NCBI GenBank assembly: GCA_947497315.1
Contig: CANMFX010000001.1
Coordinates: forward strand, 124,001 to 188,000
Reading direction: 5' to 3'
DNA from: an uncultured Sphingomonadaceae bacterium
GTDB lineage: Bacteria > Pseudomonadota > Alphaproteobacteria > Sphingomonadales > Sphingomonadaceae
Length of the DNA stretch: 64,000 nt
The position numbers and the translations under genes are program-made. Within the stretch, counting starts at the first letter, position 1. The number at the start of each line of letters is the position of its first letter. The notes below the pieces were generated by a model that was not told where the DNA came from, did no database searches, and worked only from the letters and a program-made list of their open reading frames with translations. Of this stretch, positions 52,556-60,948 are shown piece by piece.

Positions 52556-53953
52556 TTACTTGGCCGCCAGTTTGTTCAATATATCGGATGCAAATATACT
52601 CAGCGTATCGTCGCGGGCACCCATGATGACAATGCGATCTCCCGGCTTCGCAATTCCGACTATATGCTCTCCGCAGTCCTCCCGATCCGCTATATGCTTT
52701 GCGTTTCCGCCAGCCACCTTGACCGCATCGGTAATGGAATTACTGCCGATGCTGCGATCGACAGTACCACCAAAATAAACCGGATCGCACAGGATCACCC
52801 GGTCATCCCCATCGAGCAGCTCGGCAAATACCTCGGCCAGCTCGGCACCCATCTTGTGTATCGGCCCAAATCCGTGCGGCTGAAAAAAAGCGATGATACG
52901 GCCAGGGAAGGCCTTCATGGTTTTGAGTGTGGCCGCGATCTTGTCAGGATTGTGCCCAAAATCATCGATCACGCTCATGTCATTTGCTGTGCCGACAATG
53001 TCAAAACGTCGCGCAAGGCCTGTGAATGTAGCAATGGCGGCAACACTGGTTGTCACTGGCACACCAACGGCGGATGCCGCTGCGATGGCAGCAAGAGCGT
53101 TGGCGATATTGTGATGACCGGGCACCCGCATGGTGACCGGAAAACTGTTTCCTTCGACCGATAATGTGAAGCGGCTGCTGATCGGAGCTTCCTCCACATC
53201 AGAGGCCTGGAAATCCGCCTTATCGGAAAATCCGAAACTGATGGCTTGGCTTAGCTCAAGCCCATCAACCAAAGCTGCCGTTTCCGCATCATCCGTGTTC
53301 CAGATGCAGTGCTTTGCCTTGCTGGCAAAGTCGCCAAAAAGCTGACGCAATTCCTCCAGGCTTTTATGGTCCAGACTGACATTGTTCAAAACAGCGATTT
53401 CCGGATCAAACAAGGCAATCGACCCGTCACTTTCATCGACCTCACTGACCATGATGCCGCCTTCACCGACCCGAGAGCTGGCAAAAGGCGCATCATCCGC
53501 AACAAAGTTCTTCATCACGGCGCCATTCATGATCGTCGGGTCCAGACCAGCCTCGGTCAATATCCAGCCGATCATACCGGTTACGGTCGACTTGCCGCTG
53601 GTCCCGCCAATCGCGATACTGCGCGGGGATGTATTAAACTGCTGCGCCAACAATTCCGCCCGGGTCATGCGGGCGCAGCCAAGACTGTTGGCTTTGGCAA
53701 CATCCGGTACGGTGTCTTCAATGGCGGCGGACGCGATCAATATCTGGTCGCCCGAGGTCAGGCCGCTGCCGTCTTGCGTAAACAGCCCAACACCCTTTTC
53801 TTTCAACCATTCAAACTTGGTGGCCAGCCGCCCCTGATCGAGCGCCCGGTCCGAACCCGATACTTCGGCACCGCTTTCCCGGACGATCATCGCCAGCGGC
53901 AACATGCCCGATCCACCAATGCCACAGAAATAATAGGATTTGTCTTTACTCAT
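52556..53953 (-). CDS. Mur-ligase family protein (MurC/Mpl-like)
   Basis: A 465-residue three-domain amide ligase. A Rossmann-like N-terminus (FCGIGGSGMLPLAMIV) binds the UDP-sugar, the ATP domain has P-loop GGTSGKSTVTG and VSEVDESDGS, and the C-terminal domain carries VIDDFGHNPDKI and GARDD. The P-loop reads GTSGKST instead of the GTHGKTT of MurC/Mpl. It is likely either the recycling ligase Mpl or a divergent MurC; the divergent partner LdcA favours recycling. ATG 53953 is preferred over 53956 because GGGAG precedes it. Confidence 0.75.
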   Translation of the reverse strand: MSKDKSYYFCGIGGSGMLPLAMIVRESGAEVSGSDRALDQGRLATKFEWLKEKGVGLFTQDGSGLTSGDQILIASAAIEDTVPDVAKANSLGCARMTRAELLAQQFNTSPRSIAIGGTSGKSTVTGMIGWILTEAGLDPTIMNGAVMKNFVADDAPFASSRVGEGGIMVSEVDESDGSIALFDPEIAVLNNVSLDHKSLEELRQLFGDFASKAKHCIWNTDDAETAALVDGLELSQAISFGFSDKADFQASDVEEAPISSRFTLSVEGNSFPVTMRVPGHHNIANALAAIAAASAVGVPVTTSVAAIATFTGLARRFDIVGTANDMSVIDDFGHNPDKIAATLKTMKAFPGRIIAFFQPHGFGPIHKMGAELAEVFAELLDGDDRVILCDPVYFGGTVDRSIGSNSITDAVKVAGGNAKHIADREDCGEHIVGIAKPGDRIVIMGARDDTLSIFASDILNKLAAK

Positions 53954-54029
53954 CATCTCCCGCTATGGCCTCGACAGCTTTTTGGCAATTATATTGGCGT
54001 AAAAACAAGGTGGAGGGGATAAAAATATC

Positions 54030-54863
54030 GTGGGACAGTTCAGGATCGGCATTTGTGCGCCGTCAACGCCCTTATATAAAGAGGAGGCTGACCAGCTTAT
54101 CGCCCTCACCGGCCAAAGCCACCCGGAAGCCGAGCTGGTTTTTCACGATCAATGCTTTGCCATTGAGGGACATTTTGCGGGGACGGATGATCTGAGATCA
54201 TCGGCTTTCCTGTCACTAGCCAATGACCCATCCATTGATGCCATTTGGTTTGCGCGTGGTGGCTATGGCGCAGCGCGGATTGTCGATGAAATCTTGGCCG
54301 GACTCGAACCAGCGGCGCAACACAAACAATATATGGGATATAGCGACGGCGGCAACTTGCTCGGCGCGCTATATAAGGCTGGCATTGGCACACAGGCGCA
54401 TGGCCCGATGCCGGTCGACATGCGCCGCGATGACGGGATGGTCGCCGTCCGGCGCGGACTCGACTGGCTGGTGCACCAGGATAAAGCCGCGTTGGAACCA
54501 CATGTTGAGACAGGTCAGAAATATGCTGCGTTCAACCTGATGACTTTGGCGATGATGGTGGGTACGCCCTTGCTGCCCGATCTCAAAGGCCACGTGCTGA
54601 TGATCGAGGAAATTGCCGAATATCTCTACGCTTTTGACCGCGCCCTGTTCAATGTCACAACACATCTGGCGGATAAGGGTTTGGCAGGTATTCGCCTCGG
54701 CCGGGTCAGTGAAGTGCCGGAAAATAACCGGCCCTTTGGCGAAGAAGCGGAGGAAATCGTCCAGCGCCTATGTGATCGCTATGCCATCCCCTATCTGGGC
54801 GGAGCGGATATCGGTCATGATGTGGACAACAAGGTTGTTCCGTTCGGAGCCTTACCGGCTTGA
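54030..54863 (+). CDS. LD-carboxypeptidase (peptidase S66), LdcA-like
   Basis: A 277-residue cytosolic serine peptidase that removes the terminal D-Ala from recycled muropeptide tetrapeptides. S66 landmarks include ARGGYGAARI, GYSDGGNLL with the nucleophile Ser, a Glu in LMIEEIAEYL and a His in GADIGHDVDN. Start is GTG 54030 behind GGAGGGG. Divergent from the Mur-ligase gene, 76 bases apart, so they may share a control region in peptidoglycan recycling. Confidence 0.85.
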   Translation: MGQFRIGICAPSTPLYKEEADQLIALTGQSHPEAELVFHDQCFAIEGHFAGTDDLRSSAFLSLANDPSIDAIWFARGGYGAARIVDEILAGLEPAAQHKQYMGYSDGGNLLGALYKAGIGTQAHGPMPVDMRRDDGMVAVRRGLDWLVHQDKAALEPHVETGQKYAAFNLMTLAMMVGTPLLPDLKGHVLMIEEIAEYLYAFDRALFNVTTHLADKGLAGIRLGRVSEVPENNRPFGEEAEEIVQRLCDRYAIPYLGGADIGHDVDNKVVPFGALPA

Positions 54864-54871
54864 AACTCTAC

Positions 54872-55435
54872 CTAAGCTTTTAAATCCGGATCGAGTGCCA
54901 AATCTTCGTCCAGCTGCACGCCATAGCTGTTCAGCATCATTGAAACCTGGGTATATTGACCAACGGTCATGACCAGATCCATACGCTGTTTCTCGGTCAA
55001 TTCAGACAGTGCGGACCAGGTTTCGTCGGTCACAAAGCTGTCGCTGGTCAACTCATCGGTCGCCTGCAGCATCGCGGCTTCCAGAGGCGTCCAGCCCGGT
55101 GCATCCGGTCCTTGTTTGATCCGTTCAATCTCTTCATCGGTTATCCCGGCATCTTTACCGATGCGAACATGCTGCGCCCATTCATAACCGGATTTCCAGT
55201 TAAATCCCGTCCGCAGGATAATGATTTCCCGTTCACGCTCCGGCAGGCTGTTGTGGCGTGACAGCATATAGCCGCCCCACCACATGAAGGCCTTGAACGC
55301 TTTTGGTGCGCGGGCCAGTGTCCGAAAAATATTGAACACGGGGCCTTGCTGGAAACGCTCGCCCAGCATCGCTTTTTGCTCGTCGTCCATATCCGCATCA
55401 GATAGCGGAGCGATACGCGGCTTACCGAGGCGCAT
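54872..55435 (-). CDS. Carboxymuconolactone decarboxylase (CMD) family protein
   Basis: A 187-residue all-helical CMD-fold protein (GPVFNIFRTLARAPKAFKAFMWWGGYML, PEREREIIILRTGFNWKSGYEWAQHVRIG). The AhpD-type CxxC is absent, so an antioxidant role is not supported; many such proteins are of unknown activity. Its start overlaps the stop of the preceding YghU-like gene by one base (TAATG), showing an operon. Confidence 0.85.
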   Translation of the reverse strand: MRLGKPRIAPLSDADMDDEQKAMLGERFQQGPVFNIFRTLARAPKAFKAFMWWGGYMLSRHNSLPEREREIIILRTGFNWKSGYEWAQHVRIGKDAGITDEEIERIKQGPDAPGWTPLEAAMLQATDELTSDSFVTDETWSALSELTEKQRMDLVMTVGQYTQVSMMLNSYGVQLDEDLALDPDLKA

Positions 55436-56331
55436 TATTCCGGCGCTTCGACTTCACCGCGGGCGATACGCTTGTCCAGTGTGTTGGTTTCAAAGTCGCT
55501 TGCATCATGGCGTTCGTGCAACTGAGTCTCTGGTTCGCCATAAGGCCGGTTGACCATCATGCCGCGCTTCACTGCGGGGCGATCACCCAGTTGCGCTGTC
55601 CAGCGCTGGACGTTTTTATAATCCTGTACGGCCAGAAATTCACCGGCTTCATAAAGGACGCCGCGCGCCAACCCACCATACCACGGGAAAATCGCCATAT
55701 CGGCGATACTATAGTCATCGCCCGCGAAATATTCATTGTCCGCAAGATGGCGATCAAGCACGTCCATCTGCCGTTTTACTTCCATTGCATAGCGGTTGAT
55801 CGGATATTCATATTTTTCTGGTGCATAAGCATAGAAATGGCCGAACCCGCCGCCAAGGAAGGGCGCGCTGCCCATTTGCCACATCACCCAGTTGATCGTT
55901 TCGGCACGTGTCGCGCCGTCCTTTGCCAAGAATTTATCGAACTTCTCAGCCAGGTAGATCAACATGGAACCGGATTCAAAAAGCCGGGTTGGCGGGGTCG
56001 TACTGTGATCCAGTAACGCGGGAATTTTACTGTTCGGATTAATGTCGACAAAGCCGCTGCCAAATTGCGAACCTTCACCAATATTGACCAACCACGCATC
56101 ATATTCCGCTGCGCTGATTCCGGCTTCCAAAAGCTCTTCGAACATGATTGTGACTTTAACCCCATTGGGCGTGCCGAGCGAATAAAGCTGAAAGGGATGG
56201 TTGCCGACCGGCAGTTCCTTGTCATGGGTCGGGCCTGCAATCGGGCGATTGATATTGGCAAAACGCCCGCCACTTTCACTATCCCATGTCCAGACTTTAG
56301 GTGGGGTATATTCAGCCGGTTTGTCGGTCAT
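55435..56331 (-). CDS. yghU: YghU-type glutathione disulfide-bond oxidoreductase / GST
   Basis: A 298-residue nu-class glutathione transferase relative. Features of YghU: the N-terminal extension (KVWTWDSESGGRFANINRPIAG), the thioredoxin-like G-site with HPFQLYSLGTPNGVKV and PNSKIPALLDH, FESGSMLIYLAEKF, and a helical C-domain. ATG 56331 is used, behind GGAG. These proteins bind two glutathiones and reduce disulfides. Coupled to the CMD gene. Confidence 0.88.
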   Translation of the reverse strand: MTDKPAEYTPPKVWTWDSESGGRFANINRPIAGPTHDKELPVGNHPFQLYSLGTPNGVKVTIMFEELLEAGISAAEYDAWLVNIGEGSQFGSGFVDINPNSKIPALLDHSTTPPTRLFESGSMLIYLAEKFDKFLAKDGATRAETINWVMWQMGSAPFLGGGFGHFYAYAPEKYEYPINRYAMEVKRQMDVLDRHLADNEYFAGDDYSIADMAIFPWYGGLARGVLYEAGEFLAVQDYKNVQRWTAQLGDRPAVKRGMMVNRPYGEPETQLHERHDASDFETNTLDKRIARGEVEAPE

Positions 56332-56354
56332 TGCTTCGGTCTCCAATTGCCAGT

Positions 56355-56780
56355 CTATTCTTTCCGCGTGAAACGCGATGTTCTCCCGCGAGTGCCATCA
56401 ATGTAGCTCAGCTTTTCTTCTGACACGGAATAGAGCAGATAGCAGGTTTGTTTTTCTTTTCCGCGCAAAACGAATGCTTTACCATCTATATCTGGCACGC
56501 GCGTCTTGCAGCTATCGACAAAGATGATCGATACTTCATCTTGCTGTTCGCCATTCCGGAGGGTTCGAAAGCTGCTGCCCTCCACTAAGATAGTATCTGC
56601 GGAATTGTTGTCAGACACCCATTGCCCCTGCATGTCGGCAAGAGAACCGGTTTCGGCGGCGGCGGGATCAATGGGCGCCGTTACCTGAATTTCAGCGCCG
56701 TCTGCTTCATCATCTCCGGCCGCACAGGATACCAGCAACAAGCTGGTTGATGCGAGGCCGGAGAGGAAGGCGCTTTTCAC
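56355..56780 (-). CDS. Lipoprotein of unknown function
   Basis: A 141-residue lipoprotein (lipobox LVSC, Cys19). An acidic linker (AAGDDEADGAEIQV) is followed by a compact domain: MQGQWVSDNNSADTILVEGSSFRTLRNGEQQDEVSIIFVDSC, then DIDGKAFVLRGKEKQTCYLLYSVSEEKLSYID. The strand pattern and two Cys (SCKTR, KQTCY) look like a small beta-barrel with one disulfide. Not recognised. It sits between the YghU-like and cyclophilin genes. Confidence 0.6.
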   Translation of the reverse strand: MKSAFLSGLASTSLLLVSCAAGDDEADGAEIQVTAPIDPAAAETGSLADMQGQWVSDNNSADTILVEGSSFRTLRNGEQQDEVSIIFVDSCKTRVPDIDGKAFVLRGKEKQTCYLLYSVSEEKLSYIDGTRGRTSRFTRKE

Positions 56781-56797
56781 AAATAGGCCGCTTAAGC

Positions 56798-57247
56798 TTA
56801 GCCCAGTGTCACGTTTTTGATTGAGCCGGGCTCTGCCGGTGGCTCACCTTTGGGCAGCGCATCCACGGCATCCATGCCGCTTGTTACTTCGCCCCAGACA
56901 GTATATTGGCCGTCCAGGAAACCGGCGTCGTCGAGGCAGATGAAAAACTGGCTGTTCGCGCTATTTGGGTCCATTGTCCGGGCCATCGAGCAAACGCCCC
57001 GACTGTGCGGAGCATCGCTAAACTCGGCCGGAATATCCGGCTTGTCGGAACCGGACATGCCTGTGCCGGTTGGATCACCACCTTGCGCCATGAAACCGTC
57101 AATCACACGGTGAAAAACAACACCGTCATAAAAACCTTCCGATGCCAGCTCGGTAATCCGCTCAACATGGCCGGGTGCCAGATCAGGGCGTAGTTTGATT
57201 TCGACATCGCCGGTATTGAGGTGGAGGGTCATTTTTTCATGCGCCAT
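56798..57247 (-). CDS. Cyclophilin-type peptidyl-prolyl cis-trans isomerase
   Basis: A 149-residue cyclophilin (MTLHLNTGDVEIKLRP, FYDGVVFHRVIDGFMAQGGDPTGTG, FSDAPHSRGVCSMAR, NSANSQFFICLDD, VWGEVTSGMDAVD). The catalytic Arg lies in FHRVI. No signal peptide is present, so it is cytosolic (PpiB-like). ATG 57247 is chosen (MAHEKMTL) since AAGGA precedes it; the longer in-frame form lacks similarity. Confidence 0.94.
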   Translation of the reverse strand: MAHEKMTLHLNTGDVEIKLRPDLAPGHVERITELASEGFYDGVVFHRVIDGFMAQGGDPTGTGMSGSDKPDIPAEFSDAPHSRGVCSMARTMDPNSANSQFFICLDDAGFLDGQYTVWGEVTSGMDAVDALPKGEPPAEPGSIKNVTLG

Positions 57248-57427
57248 GGAACATTCCTTACGATTTGTGTTTCGGTGATAAAATCTCTGGCCCTGCATAT
57301 AGGGGGGCAATTCGTAAAAATCACCCGCTCCTTTCGATAAATGTCACAAAAGATTGCAATTATACCGGCACAGCTATTACAAACCCGCCTCATGTGACGC
57401 CAATGACCAGAAAAGGGGAGCATCGCC

Positions 57428-58837
57428 ATGACCGAGATGACAGACGCTCCTGAAGTGGAAGATGTTGCACCACCACGCCTGGATGAAGACAACCGCCTGA
57501 CCGATGAATTTGTCCGCTCGGTTTCCGAGGCGGTGGACGACGGCAATGCCAATCTTGCGCAGGAATTGGTCAACCCGCTGCACAATGCCGATATTGCCGA
57601 TCTGTTCGAGTTAATCGACGAGGATGAGCGCGCGCCGCTAGCCGGGGCACTGGGCGATCTGGTCAGCGCCGATGTTTTGTCGGAAATGAACGAGCATGTT
57701 CGCGAAGATCTGATCGAGATACTGGAACCTGGCCAGATTGCTGACCTTACGGAACAGCTCGAAACCGATGATGCGGTTGCGATTATCGAGGACCTTGAGG
57801 AAGGCGAACAGCAAGCGGTTCTGGCCGAGCTGGATGACGAAGACCGCGCGGTTATCGAGAGTGCTCTTACCTATCCCGAGGAATCCGCAGGCCGCATCAT
57901 GCAGCGGGATCTGGTCGCCGTGCCAGAGCATATGAATGTCGGCCAGCTGATTGACTATCTGCGCGAACATGGGGACCTGACCACCGAATTCTGGGAAGTC
58001 TATGTAGTCGATCCATCCTATAAACCGGTCGGGACCTGTCAGCTTAGCTGGATATTACGGGTGCCCCGTGACATTGCGGTTGCCGATATCATGAAGCGGG
58101 AACAAACCTTGATCCCGGTCGACATGGATCAGGAAGAAGTGGCGCTGCGTTTCCAGAAATATAATCTGATCTCGGCTGCTGTCGTCAACGAAGACGGTCG
58201 TCTGATCGGCATGATTACCGTCGACGACATTCTTCATATCGTCGAAGATGAAGCCAGTGAGGATGTCCTGCTGCTCTCCGGAGCTGGCGAAGGCGATATT
58301 AACGAGCCGATCCGCGACAGCTATAGGTCACGTGTAAAATGGCTGATTGCCAACCTTGCCACCGCAATGATTGCGAGCTTCGTGATCTCGATATTCGGAG
58401 CAGCCATCGAACAGATGGTCGCACTTGCCATATTGATGCCGATAGTGGCCTCAATTGGAGGTAATGCAGGTACACAAACCATGGCGGTTTCGGTGCGCGC
58501 GCTAGCGATGAACGAACTAACCCGGTCCAATACGCGCAGGGTGATCATACGCGAATTTCGCGTAGCAATGCTCAATGGAGGGACAATTGCCGTTCTGATT
58601 GGTATTGGTACGGCTCTGGTTTTCAGCAATCCGATGCTCGGCGGGGTCATAGCAGCGGCCATGCTCATTAACATTGTCATAGCGGGCTTTGCCGGAATTT
58701 TTGTCCCGGTCATGCTGGAACGGATGAAACAGGATCCGGCATTGGCATCATCCGTCTTTGTCACCATGATCACCGATACAATGGGCTTTTTGGCTTTCCT
58801 TGGCCTTGCAGTGGCAAGCGGGATGGTTGGTTTCTAG
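57428..58837 (+). CDS. mgtE: MgtE magnesium transporter
   Basis: A 469-residue Mg2+ channel. It has an N-terminal superhelical domain (to about residue 140, acidic with ELDDEDRAVIESALTYPEESAGRIMQ), a CBS pair that senses Mg2+ (about 145-275), and five C-terminal membrane helices (about 305-469). The pore-region motif GGNAGTQTMAVSVRALA is typical. A strong AAAAGGGG precedes the ATG. No Mg riboswitch is seen in the 180-base leader. Followed by a GNAT gene after 3 bases. Confidence 0.95.
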   Translation: MTEMTDAPEVEDVAPPRLDEDNRLTDEFVRSVSEAVDDGNANLAQELVNPLHNADIADLFELIDEDERAPLAGALGDLVSADVLSEMNEHVREDLIEILEPGQIADLTEQLETDDAVAIIEDLEEGEQQAVLAELDDEDRAVIESALTYPEESAGRIMQRDLVAVPEHMNVGQLIDYLREHGDLTTEFWEVYVVDPSYKPVGTCQLSWILRVPRDIAVADIMKREQTLIPVDMDQEEVALRFQKYNLISAAVVNEDGRLIGMITVDDILHIVEDEASEDVLLLSGAGEGDINEPIRDSYRSRVKWLIANLATAMIASFVISIFGAAIEQMVALAILMPIVASIGGNAGTQTMAVSVRALAMNELTRSNTRRVIIREFRVAMLNGGTIAVLIGIGTALVFSNPMLGGVIAAAMLINIVIAGFAGIFVPVMLERMKQDPALASSVFVTMITDTMGFLAFLGLAVASGMVGF

Positions 58838-58840
58838 CGC

Positions 58841-59359
58841 ATGCATAAAATTGAAACAGAGCGGCTGGTGCTGCGCCCTCATATCGCCAATGATTTTGAC
58901 GCTTACAAAGCCATGTCGCAAGATCCGGAGGTTATGCAATTCATTGGACGGGAGCCATCGAAAGATGACGAGGCATGGCTGCGTTTTCTGGCGCATTCCG
59001 GTCGATGGGAATTTTGCGGTTACGGGCTGTTTGCTGTCATCGAAAAAGAAAACGCTCGCTATATTGGAGATGCCGGTTTCAGTGATTTCCGTCGCGGCCT
59101 GGGCGCGGACTTTGATCCTTATCACGAGGCTGCCTGGATGTTCTCAACCGCTGGTCAGGGCAAGGGATATGCTTTTGAAGCCATGTCCGCCGCACAAAAA
59201 TGGTTGGACGATGAATTCTCGCCGGAGAAAACAGTGTGTATCATCAGCCCAGACAATGGTCCGTCGATAAAACTCGCAGGCAAGCTGGGATATCGAGAGA
59301 CGGAGATCAGCCGCTACAAGGATAGCGACGTTATGATGTTTGAACGCATCAACCGATAA
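58841..59359 (+). CDS. GNAT-family N-acetyltransferase (RimJ/RimL-like)
   Basis: A 172-residue acetyltransferase: IETERLVLRPHIANDFDAYKAM, RYIGDAGFSDF, the acetyl-CoA loop with QGKGYAFEAM and a C-terminal SIKLAGKLGYRE. Features match the GNAT3/RimJ-like group that acetylates ribosomal proteins, aminoglycosides or amino acids; target unknown. Three bases after mgtE, so likely co-transcribed. Confidence 0.9.
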   Translation: MHKIETERLVLRPHIANDFDAYKAMSQDPEVMQFIGREPSKDDEAWLRFLAHSGRWEFCGYGLFAVIEKENARYIGDAGFSDFRRGLGADFDPYHEAAWMFSTAGQGKGYAFEAMSAAQKWLDDEFSPEKTVCIISPDNGPSIKLAGKLGYRETEISRYKDSDVMMFERINR

Positions 59360-59378
59360 AAGCCGTAATGACCGGCCA

Positions 59379-59879
59379 TCATCCTGAACGGCTTTCGACC
59401 AGCCAAGGCTTATAGACCGAAGCAAAATTGCGCATGTCGGTATAAATGCGATCGCGTCCGCATGGTGCAATCATCTCACAGATCAGCGCATCGAAACTGG
59501 GCCGACACTCTTGCCTGACACAGCATAGCATGTTCAGCAGCAACATCTCGTCCGGCATCGTGTGCGGACAACAGGCGCGAGCGATTTTCACGCTTTCAGG
59601 CCAAGCCTCGCCAATGGCTTCAACCAGGATGAGAAAACGGTTTGCCGCAAGCTCCCCGCCAAGACGATCCTGTAAATAGGGACGCGAGTCACGATAGCAT
59701 TTCTGGCTCATGACCGCGACACGCAATGACATGATGATTCTGGCCTCTGAGGCAGCGAGCGACATCAAGTCGGGTAAAGGCGTTATCAGTTTTGCGAGAC
59801 TGCCGGCCCTCAGATTGCTTAGCTCTGATTTCCCGGTTCCCGATTTTTCCGGCTCCGACCTTCCCGACCATGATCCCAT
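59379..59879 (-). CDS. DUF6628-like protein with a Fur box upstream
   Basis: A 166-residue protein. Start 59879 (MGSWSGRSEPEKSG) follows AGGAGAAG at good spacing. After a Ser/Lys-rich N-terminus come helices (LMSLAASEARIIMSLRVAVM, GELAANRFLILVEAIGEAW) and a Cys-rich part: IARACCPHTMPDEMLLLNMLCCVRQEC. The CCPHTMPDE motif recalls DUF6628 (APCCCPRMT), which I believe is common in sphingomonads; function unknown. The adjacent double Cys pairs and the Fur box at 59918-59936 point to iron biology. Confidence 0.65.
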   Translation of the reverse strand: MGSWSGRSEPEKSGTGKSELSNLRAGSLAKLITPLPDLMSLAASEARIIMSLRVAVMSQKCYRDSRPYLQDRLGGELAANRFLILVEAIGEAWPESVKIARACCPHTMPDEMLLLNMLCCVRQECRPSFDALICEMIAPCGRDRIYTDMRNFASVYKPWLVESRSG

Positions 59880-59917
59880 ATGCGCTTCTCCTCTTTCAGA
59901 TAGGATTATGAATGTAT

Positions 59918-59936
59918 GATATTGATAATCATTTGC
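59918..59936. promoter_or_regulatory. Fur box upstream of the DUF6628-like gene
   Basis: GATATTGATAATCATTTGC matches the Fur consensus GATAATGATAATCATTATC at 16 of 19 positions. It lies about 40-55 bases before the start codon at 59879 and overlaps a possible -35 (TTGCAA, minus 59938-59933). Classical position for Fe2+-Fur repression. Confidence 0.75.
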
Positions 59937-60042
59937 AACAAAAATATTGACTATGGGATGAATAGAGCTTTCGAGGCTGCAAGCGGCATCCAAAATCCCA
60001 AGGCCGCTTGACTAATCCGGCCTCGCCCCACACATAAGCCCC

Positions 60043-60444
60043 ATGCCGCTCAACATGACCAAAATCGCGTTTCGCAGCGAGAGTCCCGCGACGTTGCGGG
60101 CTTGGCTGGAATCGCACAAGGACCAGGGTGAAGCTCGGCTGACGACGCGTTACCTGCCCAAGCGTCATGCCGAAATGATTGGCGGATCGCTCTATTGGAT
60201 TCATCAGAAGAAGATCGTCGGACGCAGTCCAATTATCGGTTTCATGGAAAATGGCGAAGGCCGCCAATGGATCCGGCTCGAACCCAAGCTGATCGCAGTA
60301 CAGACCATACCGCGCCGTGCGCATCAGGGCTGGCGTTATCTGGAAGAAAAGGATGCACCACCTGATTTGGGCGAAGGCGCCGAAGGGGCCGAAGAAATGC
60401 CCGCCGAAATGCTTGGCGAACTGTCGAAACTCGGGCTAGTTTAA
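60043..60444 (+). CDS. DUF1489 family protein
   Basis: A 133-residue cytosolic protein of an alphaproteobacterial family: LTTRYLPKRHAEMIGGSLYWIHQKKIVGRSPIIG, then IRLEPKLIAVQTIPRRAHQGWRYLEEKDAPPDL. DUF1489 members are of unknown function, often near rRNA or cell-division genes. ATG 60043 is used; ATG 60055 (MTKIAFRS) is possible. The long following gap carries a small RNA candidate. Confidence 0.85.
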   Translation: MPLNMTKIAFRSESPATLRAWLESHKDQGEARLTTRYLPKRHAEMIGGSLYWIHQKKIVGRSPIIGFMENGEGRQWIRLEPKLIAVQTIPRRAHQGWRYLEEKDAPPDLGEGAEGAEEMPAEMLGELSKLGLV

Positions 60445-60660
60445 GGTTCTGAAGTCTAATCGCCCATGGCAACGAAATTTTTCCTGTATAATATCAAAGG
60501 GATAGCACTTTTCGTGTGAAGCCAATTCCCATAAAATATTCATTGCTTTTTCATCAACTTAATCGCCAAATGGGATAAAAACGTCATTTTTGCAATGACT
60601 TGCATGTCCATTTTTTCCAATTGGCAATCATAGCTTGGCTGTATCCATCCAAGCAGAACG
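60445..60660. other. Gene-free AT-rich stretch before the small RNA candidate
   Basis: First part of a 504-base gap (60445-60948). I find no frame with good coding features, no tRNA and no clear promoter pair; a TATAAT at 60487-60492 lacks a matching -35. Long T- and A-rich runs dominate. The other parts of the gap are the small RNA candidate and the rpsI terminator. Confidence 0.45.
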
Positions 60661-60832
60661 ATGACGCGTCCCCCCACCCCCAAACTGACGGTCATTGTTC
60701 GAAACGACAAACAAGTTTCCCATCAACCATGGTGACCCGCCATCTACCTGGGAAACGGATGGTTCAGTGAGTGTCGTCACATTCACAGAATAACAGGGGA
60801 ACAGGTCGGAGCGATCCGGCCTGTTTTCTTTT
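60661..60832 (+). ncRNA. Candidate trans-acting small RNA
   Basis: The region has no gene but ends in a strong Rho-independent terminator: AACAGGTCGG (60800-60809) pairs with CCGGCCTGTT (60816-60825) including one G-U pair, then TTTTCTTTT. Upstream, GTTTCCCA (60715-60722) and TGGGAAAC (60749-60756) pair perfectly, enclosing ATGG/CCAT (60729-60732 with 60740-60743). An unpaired C-rich tract (TCCCCCCACCCCC, 60669-60681) looks like the anti-Shine-Dalgarno loop of many alphaproteobacterial sRNAs. The 5' end is not fixed. Confidence 0.55.
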
Positions 60833-60892
60833 GTACCTGCCGGCCCAGATCACAATATGCCCAATGATCCCGACAGCAAACCGGGAGAAGGC

Positions 60893-60921
60893 AAAAAAAA
60901 GGCGGCCCGCAGGCCGCCTTT
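60893..60921 (-). terminator. Terminator of the rplM-rpsI operon
   Basis: AAAGGCGGCC (60898-60907) and GGCCGCCTTT (60912-60921) form a 10-base stem with a 4-base loop. On the minus strand it is followed by T8, 28 bases after the rpsI stop. Confidence 0.92.
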
Positions 60922-60948
60922 CTCGAAACTTGGATATGGTATCGCGGT

